From: Rhizomys pruinosus
Taxonomy: Eukaryota; Chordata; Mammalia; Rodentia; Spalacidae
DNA: 64,000 bases
NCBI GenBank assembly: GCA_009823505.1
Contig: VZQC01005680.1
Span: 4,026,689 to 4,090,688 of the forward strand
Reading direction: 5' to 3'
In this document: positions 31,817-42,059 of the stretch, in pieces
Layout of the letters: every line of letters starts with the position of its first letter
Position numbering within the stretch: position 1 is the first letter of the stretch
Notes under the pieces: generated by a model
Databases searched by the model: none
What the model was told of the DNA's origin: nothing
The model's input: the letters and a program-made list of their open reading frames with translations, nothing else
Made by a program: the position numbers and the translations under genes

Positions 31817-32015
31817 CATCTTGGTTTTTTTTTTGTTTTGTTTTGTGTTGGTTTGGTTTGGTTCGGTTGGGTTTGGTTTGGCTGAGACGTGATCTCCCTG
31901 TAGCCCCAGGTAGCCTACACTATGCAGACCAGGCCTGGCCTGGATCTCACAGAGATCCATCTGCCTCTGCGTCTCAGGTGCTGGCATTAAATACCTTCAC
32001 CACTTCTCTCAGCTA
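31817..32015 (-). repeat. B1 SINE, diverged, in a (GTTTTG/GGTTTG)n run
   Basis: GTTTTGTTTTGTGTTGGTTTGG run, then GACGTGATCTCCCTGTAGCC, CACAGAGATCCATCTGCC and CTTCACCACTTCTCTCAGC. Confidence 0.8.
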
Positions 32016-32071
32016 GCGCTGCCGTCTTGGGACCACATACACAACCACATGTGCAGTACCACTAAGCCAGT

Positions 32072-32432
32072 GTATTAGTTATTTTCCTGTTGCTGTGGTT
32101 AAACACCATGAACAAGGTAACTTATAGAAGGAAACGTTTATTTGAACTTATGGTTCCAGGGGTAAGGGTCCTTAAAGGCAGAGGAGGCATGCTGGAAGGA
32201 GGTTGCCAGAGAAGAAAGCAGAGGAAGCACAGCTTCAAGCAGGGACAGGAAGGAGAAACTAACTGAAGATCTGGCAAGGCTTAAGGACTCTCTAAGCCCA
32301 CCCCAGTGACATGCTACCTCTAGCATGGCCACACCTACTAAGACCCCACAGAACAATACCACCAAGTGGGTACAAAATATTCAAATATTTGGAGTCTATG
32401 GGGGTCACGTTCATTCAAAGTATCACAATACA
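32072..32432. mobile_element. URR1-type hAT MITE
   Basis: GTATTAGTTATTTTCCTGTTGC, AACACCATGAACAAGGTAAC, GACATGCTACCTCTAGC and TTCAAAGTATCACAATAC. Confidence 0.82.
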
Positions 32433-32584
32433 TTATGGTAAACCTGAATAAACAGCCCAACTCTTGACTTTGCTTTTCAGAGTGAACTAGAACTTGGAGG
32501 GCACCCATTTCTCCAGATATTTCCCAAAGTTGTGCTCTGAAGCCTGGCTTTGTCCATACTTTTATTCAAAACCATTTCTCCATC

Positions 32585-33138
32585 ATCAGTTGGGGATCTA
32601 TAAACTTGGATCCACCCTTATCAGAGAATCTTGCCCTTTGATCCCTAGGCCTCAAATATCTCATACACCCAATGCCAATCAGACTTCTCATTAGGATAAG
32701 AATATGAATACATTGTGTTCAGTACTTTGGTTTGCTTATTCAAGCACACTCACATTCATTCACTATTTTGGGTGGAGGGCAAATTGGGGTTCCCAAGCTC
32801 TTCTGCCCAGGTCACAAAAGCACATTGTTCAGTGACATTGTTTCCATTATAAACAGTAGCTTTTTAGTTGCAAGGTTAAAAGTCAGTAGTTCAGATTCTG
32901 TCCATTTTGTAAAGGTCATTCCTACACATAGGAATCTGAGGGGCACATTTTACAGTCAAATCAGAGCACTGACTATTCTATCAAATGAGTTATACCTCCA
33001 GCCCCCGAATGTGTGGCAACAGTATCCCAGTATCCAGCTGACTAGACAGCACCTGGGTGTCCCATGATTAATTCAGTTTTCCCATTCAAGTACAAACCAG
33101 GCTGGGCCCTGCTCACCTTCCGTGATCAGACAAGATGA
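32585..33138 (-). repeat. 5S-headed composite repeat, copy 1
   Basis: On the minus strand the order is: 5S-rRNA-like segment (33138 to 33044), a ~40-base linker, a tRNA/SINE-like module (about 33006 to 32968, GGCTGGAGGTATAACTCATTTG), then ~380 bases of unknown body. Everything from 33084 down to 32585 recurs at 48104-48650 at roughly nine in ten positions by eye. No open frame or poly-A tail is evident. Confidence 0.75.
33044..33138 (-). pseudogene. 5S rRNA-derived segment
   Basis: The minus strand reads CTTGTCTGATCACGGAAGG, TGAGCAGGGCCCAGCCTGG, TTTGTACTTGAATGGGA and later CCCAGGTGCTGTCTAG, matching mammalian 5S rRNA from about nt 33 to its 3' end. The A-box/intermediate region is mostly kept, but the C-box stretch after GAATGGGA is disrupted by extra bases, so it should not make functional 5S rRNA. 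It forms the head of the composite repeat. Confidence 0.8.
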
Positions 33139-33231
33139 AGTGTGTTAATTCAATTCACTTCTCACACAACTACTTGGAACTGAGGAAGACCCAATAAATG
33201 AAGGGTGTCCCTGCCCCAGGTCAGATGTTCT

Positions 33232-33560
33232 GTCTTTCTTTCTTTTTTTTTTTTTTTTTGTTTTTTTACTTCTTTAGTATTTTTTTTTTCATTTTTTAAC
33301 AATAAGTAATAATTTATGAGTACAAGCATCCTTCATGTAAAACCAATTTGCAAGCAGTTGTGCCCAAACCCTCACAGCCCAAGGGTCCCACCATCCAGCT
33401 GGGGAGGGGGTGCTCGTATGTGTTCTGTCTTTCTTGATCCACCTTCAAGTGACCAGCCATTCTGTTTCTCCCAAAGTTGTAGGTCCTGGGGCCAGCCACA
33501 CTTCGGTTCCACTTGGTTATAAATTAAGGGCTCCTGTAGTCCCCACTCAAGTTGAGTAAT
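33232..33560 (-). repeat. L1-like 3' UTR fragment, tentative
   Basis: A poly-T run (33241-33296) leads into sequence with CCCAAGGGTCCCACCATCC and GCAAGCAGTTGTGCCCAAAC. A similar arrangement (poly-T/AT-rich, then GCAAGTATCTATGTCCAAAT and CAACCCAAGGTTCCCATAG) occurs at 38180-38440, so this is a dispersed element, likely the 3' end of a LINE on the minus strand. Confidence 0.4.
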
Positions 33561-33589
33561 TTAGAACAAGGGCTCATAGAGAGTCCAGG

Positions 33590-34170
33590 AAAACACTTTA
33601 TATTTACTAGTTCATTACAAATGAGATTATAATGGGTACATATAAACAGAACAAGATATGAGGAATGTGTGCAGATTTCTGGGGATCACCACCTTCCAAG
33701 TATCTCATTGTACTATCCAACCCTAAAGCTCTATGAATCCCTTTATTTACTGGGGTTCCATTGCATGGATGTTTATGGACATCAATGATTAACTCAATCT
33801 ACAGCCCCTCTCTCCTTCCTGGAGGTTGGGGTAAGACTGAGTTCTAGCCCTTTAGTCATATGACTGATACCTCTTCTAAGAGTCACTTCATTTAGCATAA
33901 ACTGGGGTCTGGTTTGTAAAGAGACATGATAAATAGCTAAAAAACAAAAGTTCTTCTCAGTCAGGAGATTCTATGCCAGTAATGAAGTTGAAGATCAAAT
34001 ATACATTGCTTATTATGATGGTATCTCTGAGTAGACAGCATAATCCCAGGGACAGAGGCTGGAGAATAAGGTTGAAGAACTCACTGCATTAGGGAGTAGA
34101 GGAAGAGGTGAAGTGGGAGGAGAGGAGACAGACTATCAGGAAAGAGACAGACAGACAGAGAGACAATGAG
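33590..34170. repeat. Old LTR- or LINE-like interspersed sequence, unassigned
   Basis: TTACTAGTTCATTACAAATGAG, CAGCCCCTCTCTCCTTCCTGGAGGTTGGGG-like text and CACTTCATTTAGCATAAAC resemble an ancient mammalian repeat. Family not determined. Confidence 0.35.
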
Positions 34171-34182
34171 GGGTAGGTGTGC

Positions 34183-34587
34183 TGGTCAGCTTTATTTAGT
34201 AACTTGACACAACTTGGAAACACCTGAAAAGTCTCAAAGAGGGATCGTCTACATTGAGTTGGCCTGAGGACATGTCTTGGTGGGGGGAAGTTGTCTTGAT
34301 TCCATGGAGTGATGTGGGAAGATCCTGCCTGAACTTGGTGGATACCATTCTCTAGTTTGGAGTCCTGGAACAAATAAGTATACAAACAACAGCAGTTGAG
34401 TTCTAAGGATGTGCGTGTTCACCTCTCTGACCTGACTGTGGCTGTGATCGCACTGTCTCAGCTTCCGTCACCAACTTCCCTGCTACTCCACCAAAATGTG
34501 GAATTGTGAGCTTAAAAACCCCTTTCTCTTAGAAGTTGCTTTTTGTCATGGTATTCTCTCACAACAAGAGCAATGATACCAAGACGG
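34183..34587. mobile_element. URR1-like hAT MITE
   Basis: GTCAGCTTTATTTAGTAACTTG, CACAACTTGGAAACACC, TTGGCCTGAGGACATGTC, CTTAAAAACCCCTTTCTC and TTGTCATGGTATTCTCTC. Confidence 0.75.
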
Positions 34588-34784
34588 GCAGTGCGAGGTA
34601 GCCTTTAGGGGCTATGCTGAGGGCATGGGATGTTGGTACTCAGAAAACTGTACCCCAGTCTTTGACACTTTGTTCTTGCCAAGTGCTCTGAACAAAACAC
34701 GTATTAACTGCTGAGCCATCTCTCCACACCCATAATTCACATTTTACAAAGGAGATAATCATGTTTTCAATTTATGAAGCATCC
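34588..34784. other. Unassigned; contains a B2-head fragment
   Basis: AACTGCTGAGCCATCTCTCCAC (minus SINE head) at about 34708-34728; the rest is not recognised. Confidence 0.4.
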
Positions 34785-34865
34785 TGGGCACTGGGATGAT
34801 GGCTTAGTAGGTAAAGTGCGTGTCTCCCAAGCATAAGACCTGAGTTCAATCCCCAGAACCCACAC

Positions 34866-35100
34866 GTTTTAGTTTTCTTTCCATTGCTGACCAACACTGA
34901 CCAAAAGCTTCCCCTGGCTTGCTGGGCTCCTTTTCCCTCGGCACCGCCCCAGTGGCTGATCCTTCCTACATCGACCAGCAATCAAGAAGTCAGGGAAATG
35001 CCCCCCACACAGGCCACAGGGCAATCTGATCTGGGAAATTTCAGTTGAAGCTCCCTCTTCCCAGGTGTCTGGAGTTTGTGTTATATTGAAAAACTAGCAC
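34866..35100. mobile_element. URR1 MITE, internally shortened, nested in the B4
   Basis: TTTTAGTTTTCTTTCCATTGCTG start, CTGACCAAAAGCTTCCCC, GGCACCGCCCCAGTGG, AATTTCAGTTGAAGCTCC and TGAAAAACTAGCACA end. Confidence 0.75.
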
Positions 35101-35231
35101 ATCGTATTTTTAAAGAATACTTGGGTGTAGAGGCACCCTTTTATAATCCCAGTACTGGGAAGGTGGACACGCTTGCTCAATGACCAGCCAGCCTAGTGGG
35201 TGAGCTCCAGACAGGTGAGAGACCATGTCTT

Positions 35232-35471
35232 TTTTTTTTTTTTTTTTTTTTTTTGAGACCTGGTCTCCTTATAGCCCCAGCTGGTCTGAAACTCACTATG
35301 TAGACCAGGCTGGCCTTGCACTCACAGAGATCCTCCTGCCTCTGCCTCCTGTGCAGTACCACGCTCGGCTTAAGGGCGGTTCTTAGACGCTATGTGGGTG
35401 CTGGGATTTGAACCCAGATCCTTTGCAAGAGCAGTTGGTGCTCTTACCCACTGAGCCAGGTCTCCAGCCCC
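35232..35471 (-). mobile_element. Chimeric B2-B1 SINE with one 13-bp TSD
   Basis: On the minus strand a B2 head (GGGGCTGGAGACCTGGCTCAG through CCCACATAGCGTCTAAGAACC) joins at about 35371 to a B1 (AGCCGAGCGTGGTACTGCAC, GCCAGCCTGGTCTACATAG) ending in a long A tail. GAGACCATGTCTT flanks the whole unit at 35219-35231 and 35472-35484, so both parts retroposed together. Confidence 0.88.
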
Positions 35472-35639
35472 GAGACCATGTCTTAAAAACCAAGGTAGAT
35501 GGTGTTCTCTAGGAATGATGACAGGAAGGTTGTCTTCTGGTCTCCACACACTTGTATATACATGTACAGACACACACACATAAACACACATATACATACT
35601 CATATATCTCATATATATCCGTATATATTTACCCATTTG

Positions 35640-35795
35640 GGGGGGTATTTTTGAGACAGGGGCTCCCTGTAGCCCCACCTGGCCGGGAACTCACTAGGTG
35701 GACCAAACCTGCCTGCCTCTGCTTCAAAAGAGCTAGAATTAAAGATGTACACTGCCAAAAAAAAAAATGTATGCCACCAATCCTGGTCATCCACA
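35640..35795 (-). repeat. B1 SINE, diverged
   Basis: TTTTTGAGACAGGGGCTCCC, CACCTGGCCGGGAACTCAC, CTGCCTGCCTCTGCTTC, with an A-run interrupting the end. Confidence 0.8.
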
Positions 35796-35799
35796 TTTT

Positions 35800-35801
<2 letters not shown>

Positions 35802-35839
<38 letters not shown>
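35802..35839. repeat. (CA)n microsatellite
   Basis: About 19 CA units. Confidence 0.97.
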
Positions 35840-35841
<2 letters not shown>

Positions 35842-36450
35842 TGGACCACTCAAGTAAGCATTTCCCCTTTAATTCCTTTTGAAAGGTCAGGAGAAGGGTG
35901 TTCTAGGAGTTTTCAAATTTTACTATGATTTCGTTAGAATTTTACAAAGATAAGTTCTGGCCAACTGATCCAGTTGGTTTTGACTCTGCAACTTTCAGGA
36001 AGCTATAATAGTCTGGGAACCAACTTGGTTAACATGAAAGATAACCATGGTTGCTAAAGGAGGCTGCCTGTGTGTTGCCATGGGAACACTTGTTTTTAAA
36101 TCAGTAGCAAGAAGCTCTAAGTGTAAAGAGCTAAAGTAGAGAAGGCACAAGGAAGAGCTAGCCTTTACTTACTCCTCATTGGGAAAATGGCGTGGAGTTT
36201 CCCCAGACAATTCCATGAGCCTGTGCCTGTCTGGGTAGGATGAGAGAATGAACATGAGTTTTGGATTCGGGTCTGAGTTCCCGGCACACCCATTGTCTGT
36301 GCTGAAGACCTGCTATGGGTTTACCCTGAGGCCCTACTATGTTGATCATGAAGTGAACATCACAGTCGTATTTCTCTCTATGAGTTGGTGTGATTAGATG
36401 AGAGGACATGTGGAATTGTCTAGCATAATGCTTGAAAATGAACAAGGATG
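35840..36450. other. Repeat-poor stretch
   Basis: No recognised repeat. GTTGCCATGGGAACAC at about 36075-36090 resembles an X-box/RFX-type palindrome (GTTGCC-ATGG-AAC), an observation only. Confidence 0.4.
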
Positions 36451-36451
36451 C

Positions 36452-36560
36452 ATTCTAGTTTGCTTTTCTGTTGCTGTGATAAAACGCTGACCAAAAGTAC
36501 CTTGGAGAGAGGTTTATTTTAGTCTACAGTCTATAGTCCATCATTGAGATCAAACCAGGC
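36452..36560. repeat. URR1 fragment
   Basis: TAGTTTGCTTTTCTGTTGCTG, TGATAAAACGCTGACCAAAAG and GTTTATTTTAGTCTACAGTC; the remainder of the element is absent. Confidence 0.75.
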
Positions 36561-36589
36561 AGACAACCCCCAAAATCACAATCTGTGAG

Positions 36590-37200
36590 TGCCTGGGAAA
36601 ATGCTGCCCCTTGCAGTGTTCTTTCAGGAGCACCTGCTACCATGTGTCTTATTTGTAGCTAGGCTTGTACTGGCACCAGCGTGTTACAGGAGAGTGTCAC
36701 AACCCCACAGTTGCCAAAATATCTGCTTTTTTGTAAAACTCTGGCTGTTTTAATTTTCCTATAATAATCTAAGGGGCACATATACTTTGCTGGAGTCTCA
36801 AATCCACCTATACAATTCCTGCTAAGGGAGGACATGGAAAATCCCATAAAAATATGACTGTAGGGCTGGAGAGGTGGCCTAGTGGTTAAGAGCACTAACC
36901 GCTCTTACAGAGGACCTGGGTTCGATCCCCAGCACCCACATGGTGGCTGAGAACCGTCTGAAACTCCAATTCCAGGAGAACTCCAGTTCCAGGGGAATCC
37001 GACACCCTCTTCTGACCTCCGTGGCATTGCACGACACGGGTGCACAGACCTAAATGCAGACAGTACATTCATACACATACAGAAATAAATAAAAAAATAA
37101 AAGTTTAAAAATAAATAAATAAAAATCTGACTGTAGAGGCCTCAGTTTCTTGGAACAGGTTTTGCCCAGTCTGAAGCCCACATGTAATAAAGGATAACTT
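36590..37200 (+). repeat. LTR family 'L', copy C, split by a B2
   Basis: AGCACCTGCTACCATGTGTC, TAATCTAAGGGGCACATATAC, CACCTATACAATTCCTGC, then after the B2 GAGGCCTCAGTTTCTTGGAAC and TAATAAAGGATAACTTCC (polyadenylation signal). Colinear with 6285-6740 and the reverse of 9118-9655. Confidence 0.65.
36864..37120 (+). mobile_element. B2 SINE (17-bp duplication subfamily) inserted in an LTR
   Basis: GGCTGGAGAGGTGGCCTAG head, doubled AACTCCA-TTCCAGG-G motif. TSD AAAAAT(A/C)TGACTGTAG just before the head and at 37121-37136 with one mismatch. Confidence 0.93.
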
Positions 37201-37319
37201 CCTCCAAATCCTGACTATGGCTTAAGTCTTCTCAACAGGCCAGGGCAGCCTATGGTTAATACTGTAGCAATGTCACCCAAGTTTGACATCCATGTTATCA
37301 GGTTCTGATATTGCGTGGC

Positions 37320-37828
37320 ATTTCATATGTATGTGGGTACATGCGTGTGTACAGATGTGTGTACATAACCAGAGGTCAAACTCAGATGTCTTCCTCTATA
37401 ACTCTTCACCTTGATTTCTGGGACAGGGTTTCATACTGGCCTGGAACTCACCAATGTGTCTAGGCTGGATGCCTAGAATCCTTTTAAAATATATTATTTT
37501 ATTTTATGTGTATGAGTGTATTGCTTGCACATATGTAAGGGGATCTATGTATGCAGTGCCCATGAGGTCAGAAGAGGGCATCGGATCCCCTGGAACTGGC
37601 TGTCAGCCACCATGTGGGTGCTGGGAATTGAACCTAGGTCTTCTGCAAGAGCAGCCAGTGCTCTTAACCACTTAGCCATCTCTTCAGCCCGCCCCCCCAT
37701 CTCTGCCCTGAATCCTTTTGTCTCCACTTCCCAGTTCTGGGATTACAAACATAGGTCACCATACCTGGCTTTTTCTGTGTGTTCTGGGGATAAAAGGTCT
37801 TCATATTTGCTCAGCAAACACGTTACTG
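37320..37828 (-). repeat. B4-type SINE split by a B2/B3
   Basis: Left part 37325-37486 (CTGGGACAGGGTTTCATACTGG), right part 37711-37828 (TTCTGGGATTACAAACATAGG). GAATCCTTTT at 37477-37486 and 37711-37720 brackets the insertion. Confidence 0.75.
37488..37705 (-). mobile_element. B2/B3 SINE nested in the B4
   Basis: TTATGTGTATGAGTGTATTGC, GGTCAGAAGAGGGCATCGG, GCTGGGAATTGAACCTAGG and TTAGCCATCTCTTCAGCCC. Confidence 0.88.
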
Positions 37829-37865
<37 letters not shown>

Positions 37866-38135
37866 CCATCTATCATCATCATCATCTATCTGTCATCTAT
37901 ATATCTATCAAACATCTATCATCTGTCTATCATCTATCTATCTATCTATCTATCATCTATTGATCAATCATCTATCATCTATCTATCATCTATCTATATT
38001 TATCTATCATCTATCGATCAATCATCTATCATCTATCTATCATAATCACCATCTATCTATATCATCATCTATCATCTATCATCTATCTATCTCATCATCA
38101 TCTATCTAGCATCTATCTATCATTTATTTATCTGT
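37828..38135. repeat. Compound (ATCT)/(ATC) microsatellite
   Basis: About 300 bases of ATCT units mixed with ATC, ATCA and ATCG variants. The Ile/Tyr/Leu/Ser-rich frames here are translations of it. Confidence 0.97.
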
Positions 38136-38179
38136 GTATATGAGAAAGCAATGACTATATGAGTGTGTGCATATTCTTT

Positions 38180-38440
38180 TTTTTAATTTTTTATTTTAAT
38201 TTTTATTTTTTTATTTCTTTTTTTAATATTTTATATTTATTTATTTATTTATTTTATTTTTAAGGGATTCTACAATATAATGACACAGTTGTTTGCAGAT
38301 AACATTGATGTTACTCAGTATGTCATATAATTAGGTAATTGGTGCATTTTGCAAGTATCTATGTCCAAATTTTGAACAACCCAAGGTTCCCATAGTCCAG
38401 TTGGAGAAGCTTGTATGCACAGGCATGTTGATCAGTTAGG
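38180..38440 (-). repeat. AT-rich run and L1-like fragment
   Basis: (TTTA)n-type stretch at 38180-38265, then CATTTTGCAAGTATCTATGTCC and CAACCCAAGGTTCCCATAGTCC that resemble 33320-33400. Confidence 0.4.
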
Positions 38441-39160
38441 AGTCCAGACTATATTCCTGTAGTCTCACGATTCACCCCTATCTCTCTGCAGCCCTTACAA
38501 TCTACCATGCCTCCTCTTCTGCAGTTTGTTCCCTGGGCTTTGGGAAATGGGCACAAGTGGGTGAGAAGAAAACAGTCTACTTTCTTTGGAGTTGTCATTT
38601 TGGCCTCCAGTCTGTTCAGGTTGTTTCCCTTCATGGGTTGACAGCTTTTCCAGTGATACCCTTTTTAGTCATACTAACAAAGCACAAGCTATTGGATGTA
38701 CAGGCATTTAAGCAGTACCAATTATTATGTCAAGCTAAGCTGTGAGCATAGACACAGATGCTTGGATGGTATGCTAATCTGCAAACTGTGGTTTCTCTAT
38801 AAAGGGTGATAAGTTCTTATTGTGGCTTATAACATCTCCTAACCACTAGAGGACATAAGCTTGTGGCATCCTCTGTGAGTTATTCCTCCAAGGAGAGAGC
38901 TTATAGCCAAATAGATTTGGGATATATATAGACACTTGGCTGCCACTGTTGCACAGTATCTCCAGGCATGTGCATATTTTTGTATGTAGGCATGGGAACA
39001 CTTGCACCTTGTCATGCATGTAGCAGGCAGAAGTCAACCTTTGAGTTTTGGCTCTCACCTTTCCAGCTTGTTTGACCCCCAGTCTCTTGTTGCTTGCTAC
39101 CATATAAACCAGACTCTCTGGTCTGTGAGCTTCCTGTCTCAGTTCTCACCTTCTGTTAGA
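38441..39160. other. Mostly unassigned
   Basis: No recognised repeat or coding region. Confidence 0.4.
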
Positions 39161-39164
39161 GCAT

Positions 39165-39285
39165 GACGAGATTATAGCTCTTTGTGGTACCTTGCCAGGC
39201 TTTCATGTGGCTTCTGGGGCTCAAAGTCAGGTCCTCATGCTTGCCTGGCAAGCACTTTACCGACTGAGCTATCTCCCTTGCTCTA
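39165..39285 (-). repeat. B4-type SINE head fragment
   Basis: CTCAAAGTCAGGTCCTCATGC and TTTACCGACTGAGCTATCTCCC are the reversed B-box and A-box regions. Confidence 0.65.
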
Positions 39286-40039
39286 ATCTTTACTTGGATT
39301 AGCTTATAATCATGTAGGATTTTGGACCCTGTAGGATATCAAAATATTGTTTTCCCGTGTCTAAATAACATATATTCATTCAACTAGTGTTTACTGAGCA
39401 TTTACCCTGTACACGGCAGTTCACATGAAGAACTGAAGAGGACTTCTAATTTTCATCTTTGCATTCTGGCTGCTCTTATTTTGATATGAAGACCTCATAC
39501 CCTGTTTTTCCTGTCAGAACTTTAGTACCACAGATAAGGACCAAGTTACTTTACTTAGGGGAACAGAAGATGGGAATGATGCAATATCCCCAGGCCCGGA
39601 GAGGCAGACTGGATTATTGAAGAAAAGTATAGCAAACACCACAGTTGGCCTGAGTTACTCTGGGTCTAGCTGGAGGGTTGAATGGCAGAAAAAAGAAGGG
39701 GAAGTAGCTCCCTGCTGTCCTAGGCTCCAGGAAGCTGTCAGCAGTCTCCGGGAAGTGGCGTCTTGTTTCTCTACATTCGCACACAGTCCCCCATGTCCAG
39801 CTTCTGTGTTGTACTCCCCAGCATGAGCTCTGTTTTCTGGACTGGCTACAACCAACACCTTGTGGAAGGAATTCTACAGTAGGCAAGTGTTCTGTGTATG
39901 TCAGATGTTTTTATTATTAAGACAACTGGATGCCATGTTTCTGAAAAGTTACAGTCTCTGGAGTTTATGTGTTTCTCAGAAACTCAGCATAAAGGCCTTA
40001 TAGACAAAAGGAATTAATTTCATGCTGGATTAAATCTTG

Positions 40040-40040
<1 letters not shown>
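39286..40040. other. Mostly unassigned
   Basis: No confident repeat. Overlapping short frames on both strands at 39614-39886 have no known domain. Confidence 0.4.

Positions 40041-40041
<1 letters not shown>

Positions 40042-40078
<37 letters not shown>
40042..40078. repeat. (GT)n microsatellite
   Basis: About 18 GT units. Confidence 0.97.
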
Positions 40079-40079
<1 letters not shown>

Positions 40080-40476
40080 CCTAGTTTGCTTTTCTATTGT
40101 ATGATAAAACACTGACATGTACAAACAACTTAGAAAGTAAAGTGTTTATTTGGTTTACAGGTCACAGTCCTTCATCAAGGGAAGCCAAAGAAGGAACTCA
40201 GGGCAGAAACCTGGAGGCAGGAGCTGAAGCAGAGACCATGGAAGAACACTGCTTAGTGGCTCACTCCTTTGGCCTGTGCCCAGCCTTTCCTTTACACCCA
40301 GGACCATCTATCTACCTGCAGGCAGTACCATCCAGAGTGGGCTAGGCCCTCCCACATCACTCAGTAATCCAGAACATGTCTGACAGACATGGCCCTGGCC
40401 GATCCCACAAAGAAAATTCTCCAGTTGAGGTTTCCTCTTCCCAGGCATGTCAAGATGACAAAAATCATCCAGCACA
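40080..40476. mobile_element. URR1 hAT-Charlie MITE
   Basis: TAGTTTGCTTTTCTATTGTATG, GGCAGAAACCTGGAGGCAGG, GAGTGGGCTAGGCCCTCCC and AAATTCTCCAGTTGAGGTTTCC near the end. Confidence 0.87.
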
Positions 40477-40477
40477 T

Positions 40478-40950
40478 GGATGCGTGTGCATATGTGTGCT
40501 CATGAATGGGCATGGAGGCCAGAGGTCAACAATGACTATCTTGATTGCTGTATACCTTACCTGTGTGTGTGTATATGTGTGTGTAGTGTACATACATGTA
40601 TGTTCGTGTGTGTGTGTGCTCATGGAGGCCAGAGGTCAGTAAGAAGTATCTTCTGTCACTCTTCCCCTAATTTTCACTCTGTGCCCTGAACTGCTATGCC
40701 GTATCTCCAGCCCCTTTTCAACTCATCTTCTGAGATGAAATTACTCAGCAAACCTGGAACTTGCCATTTAGATCAGACTGGCTGACCAGCAGGTCCCCAG
40801 TCTCTCCCGGCCTCTATCCCCCTATAGCTCTGGGGTTTTATGTGTGCAAACCACCACACCTAGCTTTGTATGTGAGTCCTGGGGATCCAAACTCCGGTCC
40901 TTATGGATGCGCAGCATGCACTTGACCCAGTGAACCTTCTCCACAACTCC
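40478..40950 (-). repeat. B4-type SINE(s) with duplicated GT-rich 3' part
   Basis: CATGGAGGCCAGAGGTCA occurs twice (about 40513 and 40621), each with GT-rich flanks, followed by reversed B1-like and tRNA-like parts (GGGGATCCAAACTCCGGTCC). Confidence 0.65.
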
Positions 40951-40954
40951 TCCA

Positions 40955-42050
40955 TTTTATTTTTTATTGTGTTTTTGTGCATTTCACACAATACATCTTG
41001 GTTATATTTAGAGCCCTTCCCTTGTCTGCATCTCCCCACAGCCCTGCCCCCATTTCATGCATTTTGTCATAGGGCCTATGGAGTCAAGCTTATATCCCCA
41101 AATGCCCTGCAGTGTGAATTCATCCTCTGGAGCCCGATCTACCTGTCTAGCATCACTCCCTTAAAGACCAGCTCTCCCTTCCCCAGCAGCGATCAATTCC
41201 CAATAGTTGCTCGCTAAGGTTGTCACTTCTTGTCCATTTCTCCACTTCTCCACTGGGTGTTTGTCTGGTATGAGTCTGCGTGGGTCTTGTGCATGCCGTC
41301 ACCGTTGCCGTAAGTTCATATGAGCAAGTTCCCAGAAAACTGTTTTTTTTTTTTTTTCAGTCTTTTTGAGACAGGGTCTCCCTGTAGCCCCAGCTGTCCT
41401 GGAACTCACTCTGTAGACCAGGCCAGCCTTGAACTCACAAAGATCCGCCTGCCTCTGCCTCCCAAGTGCTAGGATTAAAGGCGTGCGCCACCACGCCCGG
41501 CGAAAACTGTTTTTTTGTGGTCATCTACCACCCCTGGTTGGCACCGTCTTTCTGCCCCTCCTCCAAATGGTCCCTGAACTGTGGATGGCAGAGGTTTAGA
41601 AGTCCCATCCAAGGACCCAGACTCTGCAGTATCTTATTCTCTGCTCTTTGGCCAGTGTGGCCTTCTCTGTCAATCACCACCTGTTGCATGAAGAAGCATC
41701 ACTGGTGAGAATTGGGAGATGTATTAATATTCTCTTTACCACTTGTTCTGCTCTGTTCCTGGGCCTTAGGTGTAGAGTTTGCATTGTGAATGTGCCACTG
41801 ATGCCTGGCTACCTCACAGACGCTTTTTTGCTGCATCTGGCCAGTTATGGAACTCTGTGAGAGTCTGCATCTGTTGCAGATACAAGGCTTTCTTGATGAG
41901 TGGCCACTGATGCACTTGTCGTGCTGGTCCAGAGGTCTCAGGTGGGATGAGGCCCAAGGTGGGATGGGGACAGCAAGGGGACACAAAGCAGAGTTCCCGT
42001 GAGACCTGGAGGAGCCAGAATCACCTTCTCTTCTGATGGAGTCCCATGCT
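40955..42050 (-). repeat. L1 3' UTR-like sequence, split by a B1
   Basis: CACACAATACATCTTGGTTATA, AACTCTGTGAGAGTCTGCATC and GTTGCAGATACAAGGCTTTC resemble rodent Lx-type L1 3' UTR text read in reverse. The match is from memory and frames are not informative. Confidence 0.5.
41350..41501 (-). mobile_element. B1 SINE with 15-bp TSD
   Basis: Near-consensus B1 ending GGCGTGCGCCACCACGCCCGG. GAAAACTGTTTTTTT at 41335-41349 and 41502-41516. Confidence 0.94.
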
Positions 42051-42059
42051 GAGTGAGAG

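Larger units (their letters stand above)
34785..35600 (+). repeat. B4-type SINE split twice by insertions
   Basis: Pieces: head at 34785-34865 (GAGTTCAATCCCCAGAACC), middle at 35105-35231 (AATCCCAGTACTGGGAAGG), tail at 35472-35600 (AAACCAAGGTAGATGGTG and CA-rich end). A URR1 separates the first two and a B2-B1 chimera the last two. Confidence 0.75.

Noticed and set aside
33044..33138. A functional 5S rRNA gene
   Set aside because: The 5' third is missing and the C-box region is disrupted; it is better read as part of a repeat.
37516..38109. 197-codon frame with Ile/Tyr/Leu/Ser repeats
   Set aside because: It crosses a B2/B3 SINE, a B4 SINE and the ATCT microsatellite, so it is not a gene.
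40955..42050. A gene spanning the several frames of this region
   Set aside because: Frames are short, on both strands and interrupted by a B1; the text resembles an L1 3' UTR.
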